Shown here: one piece after another, positions 1 to 14,600 of the stretch | Position numbering within the stretch: the stretch's first letter is position 1 | Layout: each line of letters starts with the position of its first letter | NCBI RefSeq assembly: GCF_028640845.1 | Contig: NC_080542.1 | Location: 59,869,064 to 59,933,063, forward strand | Length of the DNA: 64,000 bases | Source: Ahaetulla prasina | Taxonomy: Eukaryota > Chordata > Lepidosauria > Squamata > Colubridae | Reading direction: 5' to 3' | The notes under the pieces: generated by a model | Seen by the model: the letters and a program-made list of their open reading frames with translations, nothing else | The model's database searches: none | What the model was told of the DNA's origin: nothing | Translations under genes and position numbers: made by a program

Positions 1-1292
1 CAAAGTCAAGGTCTTTTTGAAGGGTAGCTGTATTGTTGGTAGTGTTAAATAGTTTGACATCGTCAATAAAATTATGGAGATGGGGCTCTCACCATCTGAA
101 TTGCTCAAGCCAAAAGAAGCAAAATAAGACTTTTCTCATTTTTTTATGATGTTGAATATCAAAATCTACTATCTCAGGCTCCGGGGAATCTATTCTCATT
201 TCTGTTTGGGTATGTTTCTTTTGTACAACAAATGAGCAAATTATCTTTACATACAAGTTTAGAATTTTTTCAGCAAGGCTTATTTCAATATGTTTCCTTG
301 AACCATGCTATTTCCTGCCATTGCTGCATAGCTATATTCTTTAGAAATTCCTGAAGGCAAATTGCATTACAAATTTTTACGGCCAAGCATTCCAACTATA
401 CGTATGAGATAGGTTCCTAACTGATATATATCAGGATCCTTTGAATGACGCAGAGGAACAGCATACTTATCCTTCTAATCATTCCATTTCCATGCCTGGA
501 TGCTACCAAATTTAAATAATCAGACCTTCACTTTACTTGAAATTACAAAACAAATTGATAGAAACCTGGGAAAGCATGTCATGGTATTTATTTATTAATT
601 AAATCTATATGCTGCCCATTTCACTATCAAAATAACTCTGAACAGCTTACAACACAATAAAAGAATATAAAACATTAATTATTAACATAGTATCAGTTTG
701 TACAAGTCTTATTGTTCCCAAACAGAGCTAATGTTCCGTTGAAAGATAGTTATCAATAGCAAATAAGTAAAGTCTTTATTTTCCAGTTCTGTTCAGAGAT
801 GCAAAGGGGAGTAAATCACATAACGTACAGTAATTGTTCCTTTATTCAAAGTATGTTAGTTCTGTCTAAGGCCAGTCTTTATTGCTAGTTCAGCCAGCAT
901 GCATAGAGCAGGCCTCATAACCATTTATATTAACTTCTTCTTAGCTCTTCTTCCTACTCTAGGCAGCTATTTCACAAGAACCATTTCAGAATATGGATTT
1001 TATCATATTTGATTGATATATATGTGACTGTAGAATTGAAAGGTTGCCTCTGTTTACTTCCTTAAATAACATTAAGTAAATCATTGTCAGGAATTCTAGC
1101 TGTATATTTGTAAAATATCTTCTTAATGGAACCATTCCTAATGTCCTACTAATGACCCATGTCTATTGATGTTGAGTTACTAAGATAGCATTCTCTGTTA
1201 AAATGTGTCATTCATTCATATTATTTTTTCATAAGGTATGTGCATGCTGTTCATGCAAGTCTAAAACCTAATGATACTGCTTACATTCTTAG
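1..1292. other. INVS intron, mostly unique AT-rich sequence
   Basis: Intron upstream of the first visible exon. A short piece at about 588-665 (GCTGCCCATTTCACTATC with a TTTATTTATTAATT lead) looks like a degraded squamate LINE/SINE tail on the minus strand. I see no coding sequence or promoter in the rest. Confidence 0.5.
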
Positions 1293-1459
1293 GCAATCCT
1301 GATCTGAAAGACAAAGAGGACCAGTTTGGAAGAACTCCTCTCATGTATTGCATCTTGGCTGATAGACTAGACTGTGCTGAAGTTTTATTGAAGACAGGAA
1401 TAGATGTTGATAAGGCCGACCATAGTCAGAGGACAGCTCTCCATCTTGCTGCACAAAAG
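1293..1459 (+). CDS. INVS: INVS coding exon (ankyrin repeats 1-2)
   Basis: This corresponds to about residues 36-91. It follows the acceptor CTTAG and begins inside a split Gly codon (phase 1), as in mammals. It carries [16 protein letters not shown] and [14 protein letters not shown], two ankyrin-repeat cores nearly identical to mammalian inversin. The donor is AAG|GTAACT, phase 0. An upstream ATG at 1271 is in frame but lies in the intron, so it is not a start. Confidence 0.95.
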
Positions 1460-4400
1460 GTAACTAAATAATATTAAAAACTTGGATGTGCATACTGGAA
1501 TCAGAAGTTCTATGCACCTAAAACAATCTTACCTGCATTTCTCAGATGAAAGTCATCCTTTGTCTCCTTTGTTGCCTTAAGGCAAGCAATTCTTGGTACT
1601 AAATAGAATGTTTAAAAATAGAAAGCTTTAGCAAGGAGTTGTTCAAAATCAGTACAAATATTCACCAGTTCTTTGATTGAGAACAAATTAATTTTAGGGA
1701 TTACAGATTTGCCACCTTGTTACAAGTAATATATAAGTGAATGGAATAGGGTGGAATCTGAAGCCAGTATGTGATGCAGCTGCTAAAAATGCTAATCTAT
1801 CTCAGGATACATTAATAGGGCCATAAAGTCCAGATTACTGAAAGAAACTACTGTATTTCACACATAGACACATTTGCTGGAAGAAAGAATTTTTAAGAAT
1901 TAGGTGGAAAAATTGGGGAAGCCGAATAGCACAGTGGATTTTTTTGTACTTGTATGCTTTTTTAAAGAGGTTTCTAACATTCAGAATTGCCTTTCATAAA
2001 CTCTAAATGAGTCATTAATTTTAAAGGATAATTATCAGTACTCAAGCAACTATTCTAAATTTTTAAAAGATTCAAAGAGCGTAAAGCTTTTTGAAAATTG
2101 CTTGTATATTCTGAAAGTAGTATTACCATATTTGAACTTTAAAAACACTTCTTTATGTTTAATTGAAATCTTTTTTAGCTAAATAGTATTCTCTGCTGAT
2201 ATCTTTTATATCTGACATCTAATCTTGCTTGTCACTGACTTGCATGTACTGAGTTGACAGATAATACCTAGCTAAAAAGGTCAGGTTGAAAAAAGCAGGA
2301 AAAAATGGTGTGGTATATTGAATTAGGTTGACTAACGAATCAGTTCCAATGAAAGTGACTGTCAACTATCCCACTCAGGGCATGCAGCAAATAAAGACTC
2401 CTGGGCAATTTTTTGTTTCCAAGGGTATAATTTACTGAGCACATATGGATATGGAAGTAGTAAAGCCAATTCTAACTGCAAACAGTATAGTTATATGTTC
2501 CCTTTTTTTCCTTGGCCCTCCCACTGTCACTTTACTCCATCCAAACAATTGTTTAGTATGTTTGGGTAACAGATTCTCTGAACTTTCCCAGCCGGTAACC
2601 TTAGAACACTGGTATGTCTCTCCTCAGAGTCTATGTTCTTGCATTCCATTACCCCCTCCCTTGAATTCCAACCCATATCGCCCACCCCTTTGCTTCTTGG
2701 CAGGCTGCGAGCTGGGTTTGCAAATGGAGCCATGACTGTGACTTTGAACTGTTTTTGTTTTGTCTCTCTTTTTCCCCCCAATACATTTTTTTATTTTTTC
2801 CAATATAAACATACATATTTTGTGGACAGCGCATTGATTGGGTCAAGTCTTTTTTATACAGCGTTAACAATAATAATACAAATAAAATGTGGAGTTCTAC
2901 TCTTCCAACTTCAAACAATATTAGTCTCATTTCATATTCCTTTTACATTTTCCCATTGATTCATTTAGGCATAAATAACATTTCTTTGCATCCTGTGTTT
3001 ATTATCCCTTAGTAAATGTTATCCTTCCATATTTTAAAAATCTCTCATTATTCCACCATAGCAACAATATTCCAAAATATATAGGATTACTAATAACACC
3101 AATTATTAACAATATTCAATCCATCACAGGAATATATCTCAAAATCCCCACCATTTCTAATGCTTAGTATTTTAAATTCACAATATATTTTAACACACTG
3201 TTAATATTAATACTACAGTTAAATTGCCTACTCTTAAATTACTATCTACTAACCTGAACTTATTCGGGTTATGGTATTTCCCCATTTTATTAATATATTT
3301 TCTCATTATCCACCATCTCTTAAATCTTTCTAAAATTCCATCATTTATTGATTTTTTTTGGTCAGCCTTTTATCTCTCTCTCTTGGAATCTTGTATCTCT
3401 TTTTGATTTTTTGTGTGTCTAGTAACCTTTCCCTTCTGGGTGCCTTTTATCTTTTTCTGTTGTGTCATTTGAACACCCATCCACAAAACTTCCTTTTATT
3501 TTTTTTAAAGAGGTTTTTCTCTTTTCTCTCTATACCAGGGGTAGTCAACCTTTTTATACTACCACCCACTTTTGTATCTCAGTTAGTAGTAAAATTTTCT
3601 AACCGCCCACCAGTTCCACAGTAATGGTGATTTATAAAGTGTATCATCGCCTGCGCATGCCTCTCACGCATTGTGGATTGGGTTGGAGGGGGCGCTGGCT
3701 ACCAGCTCTGCTTGTCTGTTACAGGTGGGTGGTGCAGGGGGAGATGCGTGAGCTATTCTGGGACGAGGCTCTTTTGTTTGCGGTCGCACTATAGCGCCAT
3801 TTAATTTTACTTACATAACGTGAGCTAAATTTATGCGTGGGTGATACAAATAATATATTTTCAGAAATTTAAATTGTCATGGGGAATTTTATGAAAACCT
3901 AATGAAAATGTTTTTAAATAATGCTATGAATTTTTTTTAAAAAGTCAATTAAATTTAAAAAAAAGAAAGTGCTTCAGTATCAGACAAAACCCCTACCGCC
4001 CACCATGAAAGTTGGAACGCCCACTAGTGGGTGATAGGGACCAGGTTGACTACCACTGCTCTATACCATTATAAATTGACAGGTTATATAATTGTCTTCT
4101 ACTTATTAGTCTTTTCTCCTCTTTGTTCTTAATGTCTTACTTCTCATTTTTATTTTCCTCTTCCCATTTTTTCTAAATTCTCATATATTTCTTGAGTATC
4201 ATGTTCCTCTTTTTCCCCCAATTGTTGAGTACTTCTACATTCATTTCTGTATCTTTAAACAATCCCTTTGTCTCTTTGTCATGTCTTAAGAATTCACACA
4301 TATTTTTTAACATAAACAATATTTCTTCGTACATGTCTAAATCCATTTTATGGATTTAGAGTTTTATAGTAATTTAATACACTATAAATTTAATATACTA

Positions 4401-7400
4401 TAAATTTTATAGTAATTTAATACAAAGTTTAGTTGTTTGCAAACTAGTTCCTTTTATAACTCTTCAAAAAAAACCAAAAACCCACCTTTGAATGTTCTCA
4501 GATTTTCCAGTCGTCTTCTAACAACAGAGTCAAGATCAGGCCATTCTCCAGATGTTGTTGCTTCTATTCTCTGTATTAGACTTTGTATATATTAGATTAG
4601 CTCTCACCACAGCTGCAACCAGAAGTCTTTGTTTTTTCTCTTAATATCCTCTGTATGTGTTGGTATGATCTTGCTTGAGACTTTTAACAAAGGAAGCAAA
4701 GTAGCTGTATTTCTGTTTATTCCATAAATAAAGGGCAAGCATATTTTGGCACTAGAAGCAAGTACATTTTAGCATAATAGATTAACATGGAGCTTTCAAA
4801 AACATAAATCTACTATTAGCCTGTTTGGCAGTTCCTTGATTGGGTATTGTTTACTTCTTGATTGTTAGTCAGATGTTAATTTTGTTGTTTATGCTCATTC
4901 TGGTGGGAGGTGTTTTGATCTTTTTATTCCCTTTTTGACTTGTTGAATGTCTCTTTTGCCCAGTATGTAGATGTTGTTTATGTGTCTATTGAGGGAAGGC
5001 CAATTTGTTAGAATACCAGGCTTCCAGAAATTCTCTAGCATTTTTAGATTTGGCTTGGTCTAGGATGTTCACAGTTTCCCAGTTAAATTTGTCCATATAT
5101 TGTGAAATTAAAGATTTTTCATAGTATCTTCTGACTGCTGGTGGTGTTATGGATGCTTTCTGCTAGTCTTCTGCCTGTTTGTCCCACATAGTGGCTGTTG
5201 CAGTCTTTACACTGTAAGTTGTAGATGATTCTGTGGGCCTTTTAGTTTACTTAGGATGTTTTGGAGGAATTGGTTTGGGTGCTATACTAATTCCATGTGT
5301 CTTTAATAGCCTGTTGGTTTGTAGTTTCTGAGATGCTTTGGGTGTATGGCAGGTTTGTTCTTTTTTATGGCTTGTGTCATTGTGCTATGTTGGGTTGAAT
5401 GGTCAGGCACTTTTTCATGAAGTTGCATAGATATCCATTTCATTGGAAGATAGTGTAGAATAGATGCTTTGGATGCTTTGTTTCCTTTTTCTGCCGTTCA
5501 GGGTTTCTAAGATGTGTTTGTGCTCATCTAAATAGAGTTGTTATAGAACTTCTCTTATGGGAGTTTCAGTTATTGGTTTGGTGGTGGAGCATTTGATTTG
5601 TGTGGGTGTTTTTTCAGTACACTTGTGTTTCTAGTGTGTTGTCTCCCAGATGCAAGGATTAAAGATTTGACAGAGAGGTTCCGTAAAATAATCAAGATTA
5701 TTATCCCTTTCTCATAGGGGTGAAATCTAAAAATTTTCCCTACTGGTTCTGTGGGCATGGCTTATTTGGTGGGTGTGGGTTGGTGGTCAGGTGACCCGGT
5801 GGGTATGGCCAATAATAATAAATAATAAACAAAGTATACAAACAATAAGAGGTACCAAAAACCAACTTTCACACTTTACACACACACAACACAATACAAC
5901 ACAACTGACTCACACACAATGTAAAAGCAGCTGCACTTCACCCAAAATGGTCCCTGCAGCAAACAGGAACCTCACACAGCCACAAAAAGCTCAAAAACCA
6001 ACTTTCACACTTTTTCCACACAAAATGCAACATACAGCTTTGTGAGATTTTGTGTGTTTGCGTAGTTAGAGTGGAACACTACAGAAACACACCAAATCTC
6101 AGAAAGCTGCACAAATATTTTATTTTATTTTATTATTTTATTTTATTTATAGTTTTAGATAAAAGCAGCTAAATTTAAAACTTCCTTAATTTTAAATTGC
6201 TATGTCTAAAAAAAAAATAAAACTCCTAAAAAAACCTCAATTAACTATTTTTTTAAAGCTCCCCCCCCCAAAAAAAAAACTCAGTTACCAAATTGCAGGC
6301 AGAGTAAGTTGCTCACTGATGAGATGGATTGCAGGCAGGCAGATTCAGTTGCTAGCTGATGCAATTGATTGCAGCAGCCGAAGCAAGGCAGGAAAAGCGA
6401 GTGAGTCTGAAAGAATCAGCAAGCTGGCAAGTGGGGACCGGGTGATTGGGTGGGCATGGGGGGAGGGTAGGGATTTTTGCTACCCGTTCTCCAAACTACA
6501 CACCGCCATCGCTACCAGTTCGGTCGAACCGGGAGCATTTTATCCCTGCTTTCTCATCTTTTATATTGGGACAAATAACACAAGAGCCTTAAAAAATTCA
6601 GTGGCCTATGAGCAACTAGTCAGGAAAGGCAAAGAGTTAGGAGTTTAGACATTTTTTTTTTCAGAACGACATACATCTTTCTCAAAAATTGATATGATAC
6701 AGATTTCTAAAAGTTTTGTAAATAAAAATTTAAAAGTAGATATCTTACATAAATCTTTTTCAGACCAGAGTCCAATTCTTTTGATATTTAGAAAAAAGAT
6801 CCTGAATTATATAGACGAGAGACTAAATGCATCTATTCCACAAAAGGAAATGATTGTAAAGGATTATAAAAAGGAATAAAATGAATATTTGATAACAACC
6901 TGGATTTTTCATCTCAAGAAGCCACCCCTGATGGCAGCCTCTGTGAAATGCTCTTTAATAGCTTTGATGATATTTTTAAATTATTTTCTGTGACTCACTG
7001 TGGATTACATACACAAAAGATGAGATCCTGAACATCAGGCAACAGATCCTGAACACCAGGCATCTTTCTAGGAATATTCCTCTTCCAGTCTTTACAAATG
7101 AAGAAGAAATTTTGAAGAAATAACTATGTGCCTCTCTGGAAGGATATCAAAAAGGACTTATTGTGATGGATAGAGTGCATTTATCACTATTGGTAGAATT
7201 TCTGTAACTAAGATGAATGTCTTACCATTTAAGATACTTTTTTGTTATCAATCCTTGCAACTGATACTCCATTTAAATAATGGCAGATGGATATTTCTAA
7301 GTTTATATGGTAAGGGAAAAAGAAAACCCAAGAATTAGATATAAACTACTGCAAGATGCTAAGGAAAGTGTGGGGTTTGGATTTACCAGACTTGAAATTG

Positions 7401-10400
7401 TATTTCGATACTTGTTTGGTCTGGCTAAAAAAGCCAGACTTTTTAGCTGGGGAACCTCCAGAATAAGAGGCTACTTGATCTAGAAAATCATGAATTAAGA
7501 TTTGGAAGCCACAGTTATTTATGATATGAAAGGTTACAGTAAATGCTGGTTTTAACAATCTCTTTGCTAGACATGCCATTCTAAGAGTTTGGAATAAAAA
7601 TAAAATAAGGTTTTCTATGAAGATGACTCTTTGGTGTGTGTCCCCAGAAGCTTTTTTCAGAAAAGAAATAATGGTGAAGTCAAACTGATGGACTTATGGT
7701 CATATAATATCTTTTAATTTTGGTGATCCTATACTCAAGTCTGAGGAGTTAGAATCAGAAGAATATGTCTGCCGTTGGTTTACATAGAAAGAGGACAGGT
7801 AAATGAATAGGAATTCTCCATAGACTGAGAGAGAGGTAAGAACTTCTCTCCCTTCATTCCATCTAATTACACTCACTTGTAAATAAGATGGATGAACTTT
7901 TCCTTTTAAATAGAATTAACTCAGACTTTTCCAACTCAGCTAGCTCTCTACTTCACAGAAACTTGACTGAATGATTCAATAAATGATAGCAGCTTGCAAA
8001 TCCTAAGGTTTCAGATTCAAAGAGCAGACAGAATTGTAGAAACATGCGGTGAAAAGAAAGGAGAGGATATCTGTTTTTATATTAACAGTTGGTATAAAAA
8101 TGGTACTACACTAAAGAAATTTTGTGATGTGGACTTAGAGACATTAAGTCCTTTTTGTAGACTTCAGTGTTCAATACCATCATTCCAGAAATTCTCTCCA
8201 AACTGACTTAGCTAGCTGACCACACTTGGATTGTAAGCTTTCTAACAGACAGAAAGCAGCAGGTGAAGCTAAGTAAATCACAACAAGTACCCATTCAATT
8301 AGCTCTGGTGCCCCTCAGGGCTACGCGCTCTCTCCATTACTCTTTTTCTTTATACCTACTGGTATGACTGCATCTCAAAGGATCCCTCTGTTAAAATACT
8401 GAGGCCTGGACAATATTTTGGTGTCATTTGAGATAGTAATCAGTCTGCATATAGACAGGAGTTTGAACAACTGGCCCTGTGGTACAGCTGGAACAATGGA
8501 ACTGAACATACTTAAAACATACTTAAAACTGTAGAGATGACAGTGAACTTTAGGAAGAGCCCTCATATCCTACCACCTCTTACTATATTAGATAACACAG
8601 TTATCAGCAATAGAGGTTCTATAATCTCCCAGGATTTGAAATGGATACCTAACATTAGAACCATCATTAAAAAGGCACAACAAAGAATGCACTTCCTGTG
8701 GCAACTCAGAAAGCTCACACTGCCCAAGGAACTGATGATACAGTTCTACAGAGGAATTGCTAAATCTGACATTTCTATTTCTATAACGGCCTGGTTTTGT
8801 ACAGAAAGCAAACAGGATAGATACAGACTTAGTTAGGACTGCAGAAAAAACAATTGCAAACAGCCTGCCTTCCATGGAGGACCTATATACTGCACAAGCC
8901 AGAAAGAGAGTTGAGAAACTGTTTCAATTCCTCCCCTCAAGATGTCATTATAGATCATTGCAAAAAGACAGTTTTTTCTCTCATGCCATCACTCCGCTGA
9001 ACCCCTAATTCCCACAACAATGTCTTATGTCTAAGGATATTTACCCATATAGTAGGGCTGTACTGCTATTATCCTTTTCATCTTTCCTATTATCTTATAC
9101 TATTGGTATCTTATGATTATATTTCTTTATCATTTGTATGTACCTTGAGAGCTTATGCAACGGAGATAAATTCCTTGTGTGTCCAATCACACTTGGTCAA
9201 TAAAGAATAAAGGATCAATTTAATGACTTTGGTATGCCAGTAAAAGAGTCATGAGAGACTATTTTATACAATACAATAATCTAGAGAAGAAAAGTTGCAA
9301 AAGATATTGGATGAAATTAGAAAGAAATTATATTGCAAAAGACAGCAATAGATTCTAAAATCTTATACCTAGTTAAACTACTATATCAACAATTGTCCAT
9401 TTAAAAATCCAAGAAATAGAATCAAAATTTTATTATGTGAAACAAAAACATTTTGAATTTGCACATAAATCTGGAAGATGGCTGACATAAATTAAGAAAT
9501 GAAATAGAAAAAAATATATGATACAGCAAATCCATGAAGGTGACATGGTACTAACAATAACCTCATTAAAATATTCTTTTATAACCTTCATTCCAATCTT
9601 TACAAGAAGCTGGAACTTGATATGCAAAAAATAGGTAATTATCTGCAAAGTCAACTCTTATCTAAACTTTCACATGTTCAGAGACAATTATGAACAATCC
9701 AGTAACTGCCTTTGAAATATCAAAAATTTAAAAAATGAAAACAGGTAAAGAACTGGGTCCCAGATGGACTCACAAGTCAGTATTATAAATATTTTGAGGA
9801 CCAACTCCTACAGCCATTAAATGGTGTACTACAGAAAGCAAAGGTCCCTCAAACCTTGAAAGAAGCCAAAATTGCGCTACTACCAAAGGAGGGTCAAGGT
9901 GTTCTAACAAACTATAGACCAATTTCATTGCTAAATAATAATTTTTGGTGCAATATTGGCAGAAAGGTTGTAGAAGGTTTCACAGGCATATATCCAAAAG
10001 ATCAGTCTAGCTTTTTGTCACTAAGACAGTTAAGAGACAATGCAAAATTTGAATATTATTGAATCATTAAAATACTGTAATGAGAAACAAGCAACTCTAA
10101 TAGAAACAAGCAGCTCTAAAAGCAGACATTTTTAATGGACACTTAACTAAACCATGTGAAATTCAAAAGGACATGAACCAAGGATGTCCCTTATCTTCTT
10201 TGTTGCTTGTATTGGTGCTGAAAGTTTTGAAAAGGAATGTTAGTCAGGATGAGAAAATATCAGGAATAAATATAAAAAAGCATTTTTAATTGGGAGCATT
10301 TGTCCATGACTTATATTTTTGCAAGATCCAAAAGCTGACATGGAATACTTGATGAAGAAACTAAATGACTTTAGAGTTTTAGCAGGCTTCAAAATAAACA

Positions 10401-11601
10401 AACAGAAAACAACAATGCTTGTTAACAATATGACCTCTCAGGACTATGAAATATTGACCAAAAAGTTGGGCTTCAAGGTGGAGCAAAAGGTGAATATATC
10501 TTGGGATACACTGACAAGTACAAATTCCAAGTTGTTTTAAAACAATTTTGTTCTTCTGTGGAATGATATCAAGATGGGATGAACTGCAACTATCTATAGA
10601 TATTTCAGACTTTACCAATACTTATGGTAAATGGACTGACATTCCATTTAAACAATGGCAAATGAATATTTCTAAGTTCCTATGACAAGGTAAAAAAACC
10701 CCCAAAAGTTAGATATAAATTACTGCAAGATGTTAAAGAAAGAGGAAGTTTGGGTTTACCAGATTTGAAATTGTACTTTGATTCTTGTTGTTTGAGTTGG
10801 CTTAAACAGCAGGTGGTTCTCCACCCAAATCAAGAGGTCACTTGATTGGGAGGGGCATGAATCAATATTTGGATGGCATGCCTACTTATTGTATCATAAG
10901 GTTAAAATACATGTTGATTTCAACAGTCACTTTTTTAGATGTGCCATCCTAAGGATTTGGAATAATAAAGTAAGGTTTTCTGTGAAGATGCCTCTTTGAA
11001 TATCACTCCAGGAAGCTTTCTTTAGGGGAAAAAATGGTGGTAAGGCAAGACTAGTGGACTGATGGTCAGATAATACTTTTTAATCAGGGTGAAACTAACC
11101 TGAAATCCGAAGAAGAATTGGACATGTCTTTCATTGGTCTTTATATTTACAATTGGAAAAAAGGTTAAATTAGATAAAAAGGGTCATGGATTTGACTCTG
11201 CAAAAAATGAATTAGAAACTTATTGTGTTTTAATAATGAAGGCTTATAAATTCAGTTCAATTTATTGAAATTGAATTTGGAGATGAGTACAGGTAGACCT
11301 CGAGGTATGAACCTAATGGAGTCTGCCCATTAGATTCGTAAATAAAAAAAATTGTCAAATGAATCCGACTCAATTTTACAAATTTTTAAATTCAAATTCA
11401 TTAATTGAATCAAATGGCTCATTAAATGAATGACAACCTGGCTTACTTCCCACCTGGCTGCCAATCAGCTGTTTCTCCTACAGCAGAAGAAGGAACTAAA
11501 TTGCCTACAAGCAGGCTCTCAGAGCTGTCCGTTTGCAGTTTTAAAAAGAACACTTGCTATTGATCAGCTTAAGGGTCTTCAGACAGCTTCCCAGACATAT
11601 T

Positions 11602-11648
<47 letters not shown>

Positions 11649-14600
11649 TTTTGTCACAACAGTATATATAAGCATAAGCATGAAAATAACTATATAATAT
11701 ATAAGCATATATATGAGCATAAGTATGTAATAACTATATTAATTGGATATAATGAAAGGAAACAATAGGACAGGAACGGTAGGCATGTTTGTGCTCTTAT
11801 GCACACCCCTTACAGACCTCTTAAGAATGGGGTGAGGTCAACAGTAGAGAGTTTTTTGTTAAAGCTTTGGGGATTTTGAGAAGAGACCACAGAGTCAGGT
11901 AGTGTGTTCCAAGTATTAATAACTCTGTTACAGAAGTCATATTTTCTGCAAAATAGATTGAACATTGAGTTTAAATCTATTGTTTGCTCTTGTATTGTTA
12001 TGATTGAAGCTGAAGTAGTCTTCAACAGGAAGGACATTGCAATAGATGATTCTATGAGTTAAACACAGGTCCTGTCGAAGGCGGCGGAGTTCTAAGTTTT
12101 CTAAATTCAAGATTTCAAGTCTGGTGGCATAAGGTATTTTGTTGTATTCAGAAGAATGGAGAACTCTTCTCGTAAAATATTTCTGGACACGTTCAATTGT
12201 ATTGATGTCTGAAATGTGATATGGGTTCCAGACAGGCGAGCTATATTCAAGAATTGGTCTAGCAAATGTTTTATAAGCTCTGGTTAGCAATGTAGTGTTT
12301 CTGGAGAAGAAGCTACGTAAGATTAGGTTTACAACTCTTAAAGGTAGAGTGGAAATTACATAACCCCTGCTGGCTACAGAAAATTGCATTGTAACTCCGA
12401 ACAGCATGGCAACTCACAGAGTTAAAAATGGTGGCCACTGCAGCAGTGACTGAATCCAAGTCACATGGTACAGACCCCTGTTTTTAATCGCATTTTTGAA
12501 TTTCTAACATGAGTACCCTTTCTAAATAAATTCGTTCTAGTGAAAATTTGCTAAAGGAACCCTCTGGGACAGAGGTGTCAAAGTCAAGGCCCTAGGGCTG
12601 GATTTGGCCCATGGGGTGCTTAGATCTGGCCCGTGTGCCCGCCCTGGAAACAACAAAAGGCTGACCTACGGTGCCTCTGCCAGTGAAAACTGAGCTCAGG
12701 AGGGTCACACGTAGCCCGGCCGACCTCTGTTTTTGGCCGCAACAGCCTCCTGCAGCCCTCTGCCAACAAAAATGGAGCTCAGGAAGGCTGCCTGTGCCTG
12801 CCTAGGCTCTGTTTTCAGCCACAACAACCTCCTGTAGTTCTCTGCCAGTGAAAACAGAGCTGAGGTGGGCCACGCATGGCCTCCCTATGCTCCATTTTTA
12901 CTGGCAGAGGACTGCAGGAGGCTGTTGTGGCTGAAAACAGAGCCTTGATAAATGATGTCGAGCTGGCCACACCCGCCCTGGCCACGACCATGCCCCCTGG
13001 CCCCCTGAAGTCAAACACAATCCTGATGTGGCCCTCAATTAAATTGAGTTTGATACTGCTGCTCTGGGGGATTATCTGTATATGAGGCATTGTATGATTC
13101 AATGAGCAAAGAATTTCAGATATAATATAATGCTTGAACAATGGGAAAACGTAGTTTAAAATTTGTATTTAAGTTATAACTTAAAATAATTTTTAATAAA
13201 GTTTTGTACCATTGATAGTTAACCGGAAATAAATACACAAAAATGTATAAAGGTACTTCATATGTAATTATGTATGTTAGAAGTGTAAATGTAAAGAAGA
13301 ATTTTTTTTACTATCTATGGTGGCCCTGTGATAAAGCAAAGAAATACTGAAGTAGTATTCACATCTTAATACAGAAGATTTCTAAAGCGAATATAAAGAT
13401 AAATCCAGAGACTTTTCTTTTAAACTTAATGAATAAAGAGCTTGAAAAAAACGAAACTTCGACATTATACATGCAGTGAGCAGCAAAAATGCTCTATACA
13501 GAAAAATGGAAAGATATTTTAATTCCCACAATGGATGACTGGCTGCAAAAGCTATTTGAGTCAAAAACAGTAATTGTGATAGGGACCTTGGAGTCCTAGA
13601 GAATGGTCTCTTAAATATGAGCTAGCAGTATGTGGCAACATTGGTTGTATAAATAGAGGCATAGATTCAAAATCACATGAAGTATTAGTACCTCTTTATA
13701 AAGCCTTAGTAAGGCCACACCTGGAATATGCATCCAGTTTTGGTCACCACATTACAAAAAAGATGTTGAAACTTTGGAAAAAGTGCAAAAAACAACTAAG
13801 ATAATTAAAGGCCTGAAGACTAAAACATATGAAGAGCAGAAGCAGGATTTGGGTTAGGCTAGTCTAGAAAAAAGGACGACAAGAAGTGACATGACAGTAT
13901 TTTAGTGGGGTTTTTTTTTTATTTGCATTTATATCCCGCCCTTCTCCGAAGACTCAGGGTGGCTTACACTATGTTAGCAATAGTCTTCATCCTATTTGTA
14001 TATTTATATACAAAGTCAACTTATTGCCCCCAACAATCTGGGTCCTCATTTTACCTACCTTATAAAGGATGGAAGGCTGAGTCAACCTTGGGCCTGGTGG
14101 AACTAGAACCTGCAGTAATTGCAGGCAGCTGTGTTAATAACAGACTGTCTTAGCAGTCTGAGCCACAGAGGCCCATAAAGAGGTTGCCATAAAGAGGAGA
14201 TCTGGTTATTTACCAAAGCACCTGTAGGCAAGACAAGAAACAAGGAGAGAAGCACCTTGAATTAAGGAGAAACTTCCTAACAGTGAGGACAATTAACCGA
14301 TGGAACAGCTTGCTGTCAGAAGTTGTAGGTGGTTCATCACTGGAGGTTTTAAGAGGAGACTGGACAGTCACTTGTCTGAAATGGTATAGGGTTTCCTGCT
14401 TGAGCAGGGGGTTGAACTAGAAGACCTCCAAGGTCCCTTCCAGCTTAATTTTGATTGAGTTAGTAGAGATGGCTAAATTGACTGCTTTAGTTAAAGAAAA
14501 GAATACAACTTCTTTTCTACTTGGAAACAATTTTTGAACTTTGTGGTGGAGATGAGAAAAAAAATGAAACCTTGACTTTGGGTTTGCTGATTGGATAGAT

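Noticed and set aside
1271..1292. ATG at 1271 as INVS start
   Set aside because: It lies before a good acceptor and the protein family starts about 36 residues earlier in another exon.
6202..6648. 148-codon open frame
   Set aside because: It starts in the A-rich interior of a hAT MITE and crosses the element's right end into L1 sequence, with no family motif. Chance frame.
11937..12407. 156-codon minus-strand frame as a host gene
   Set aside because: It is the C-terminal part of a LINE reverse transcriptase with a microsatellite tail.
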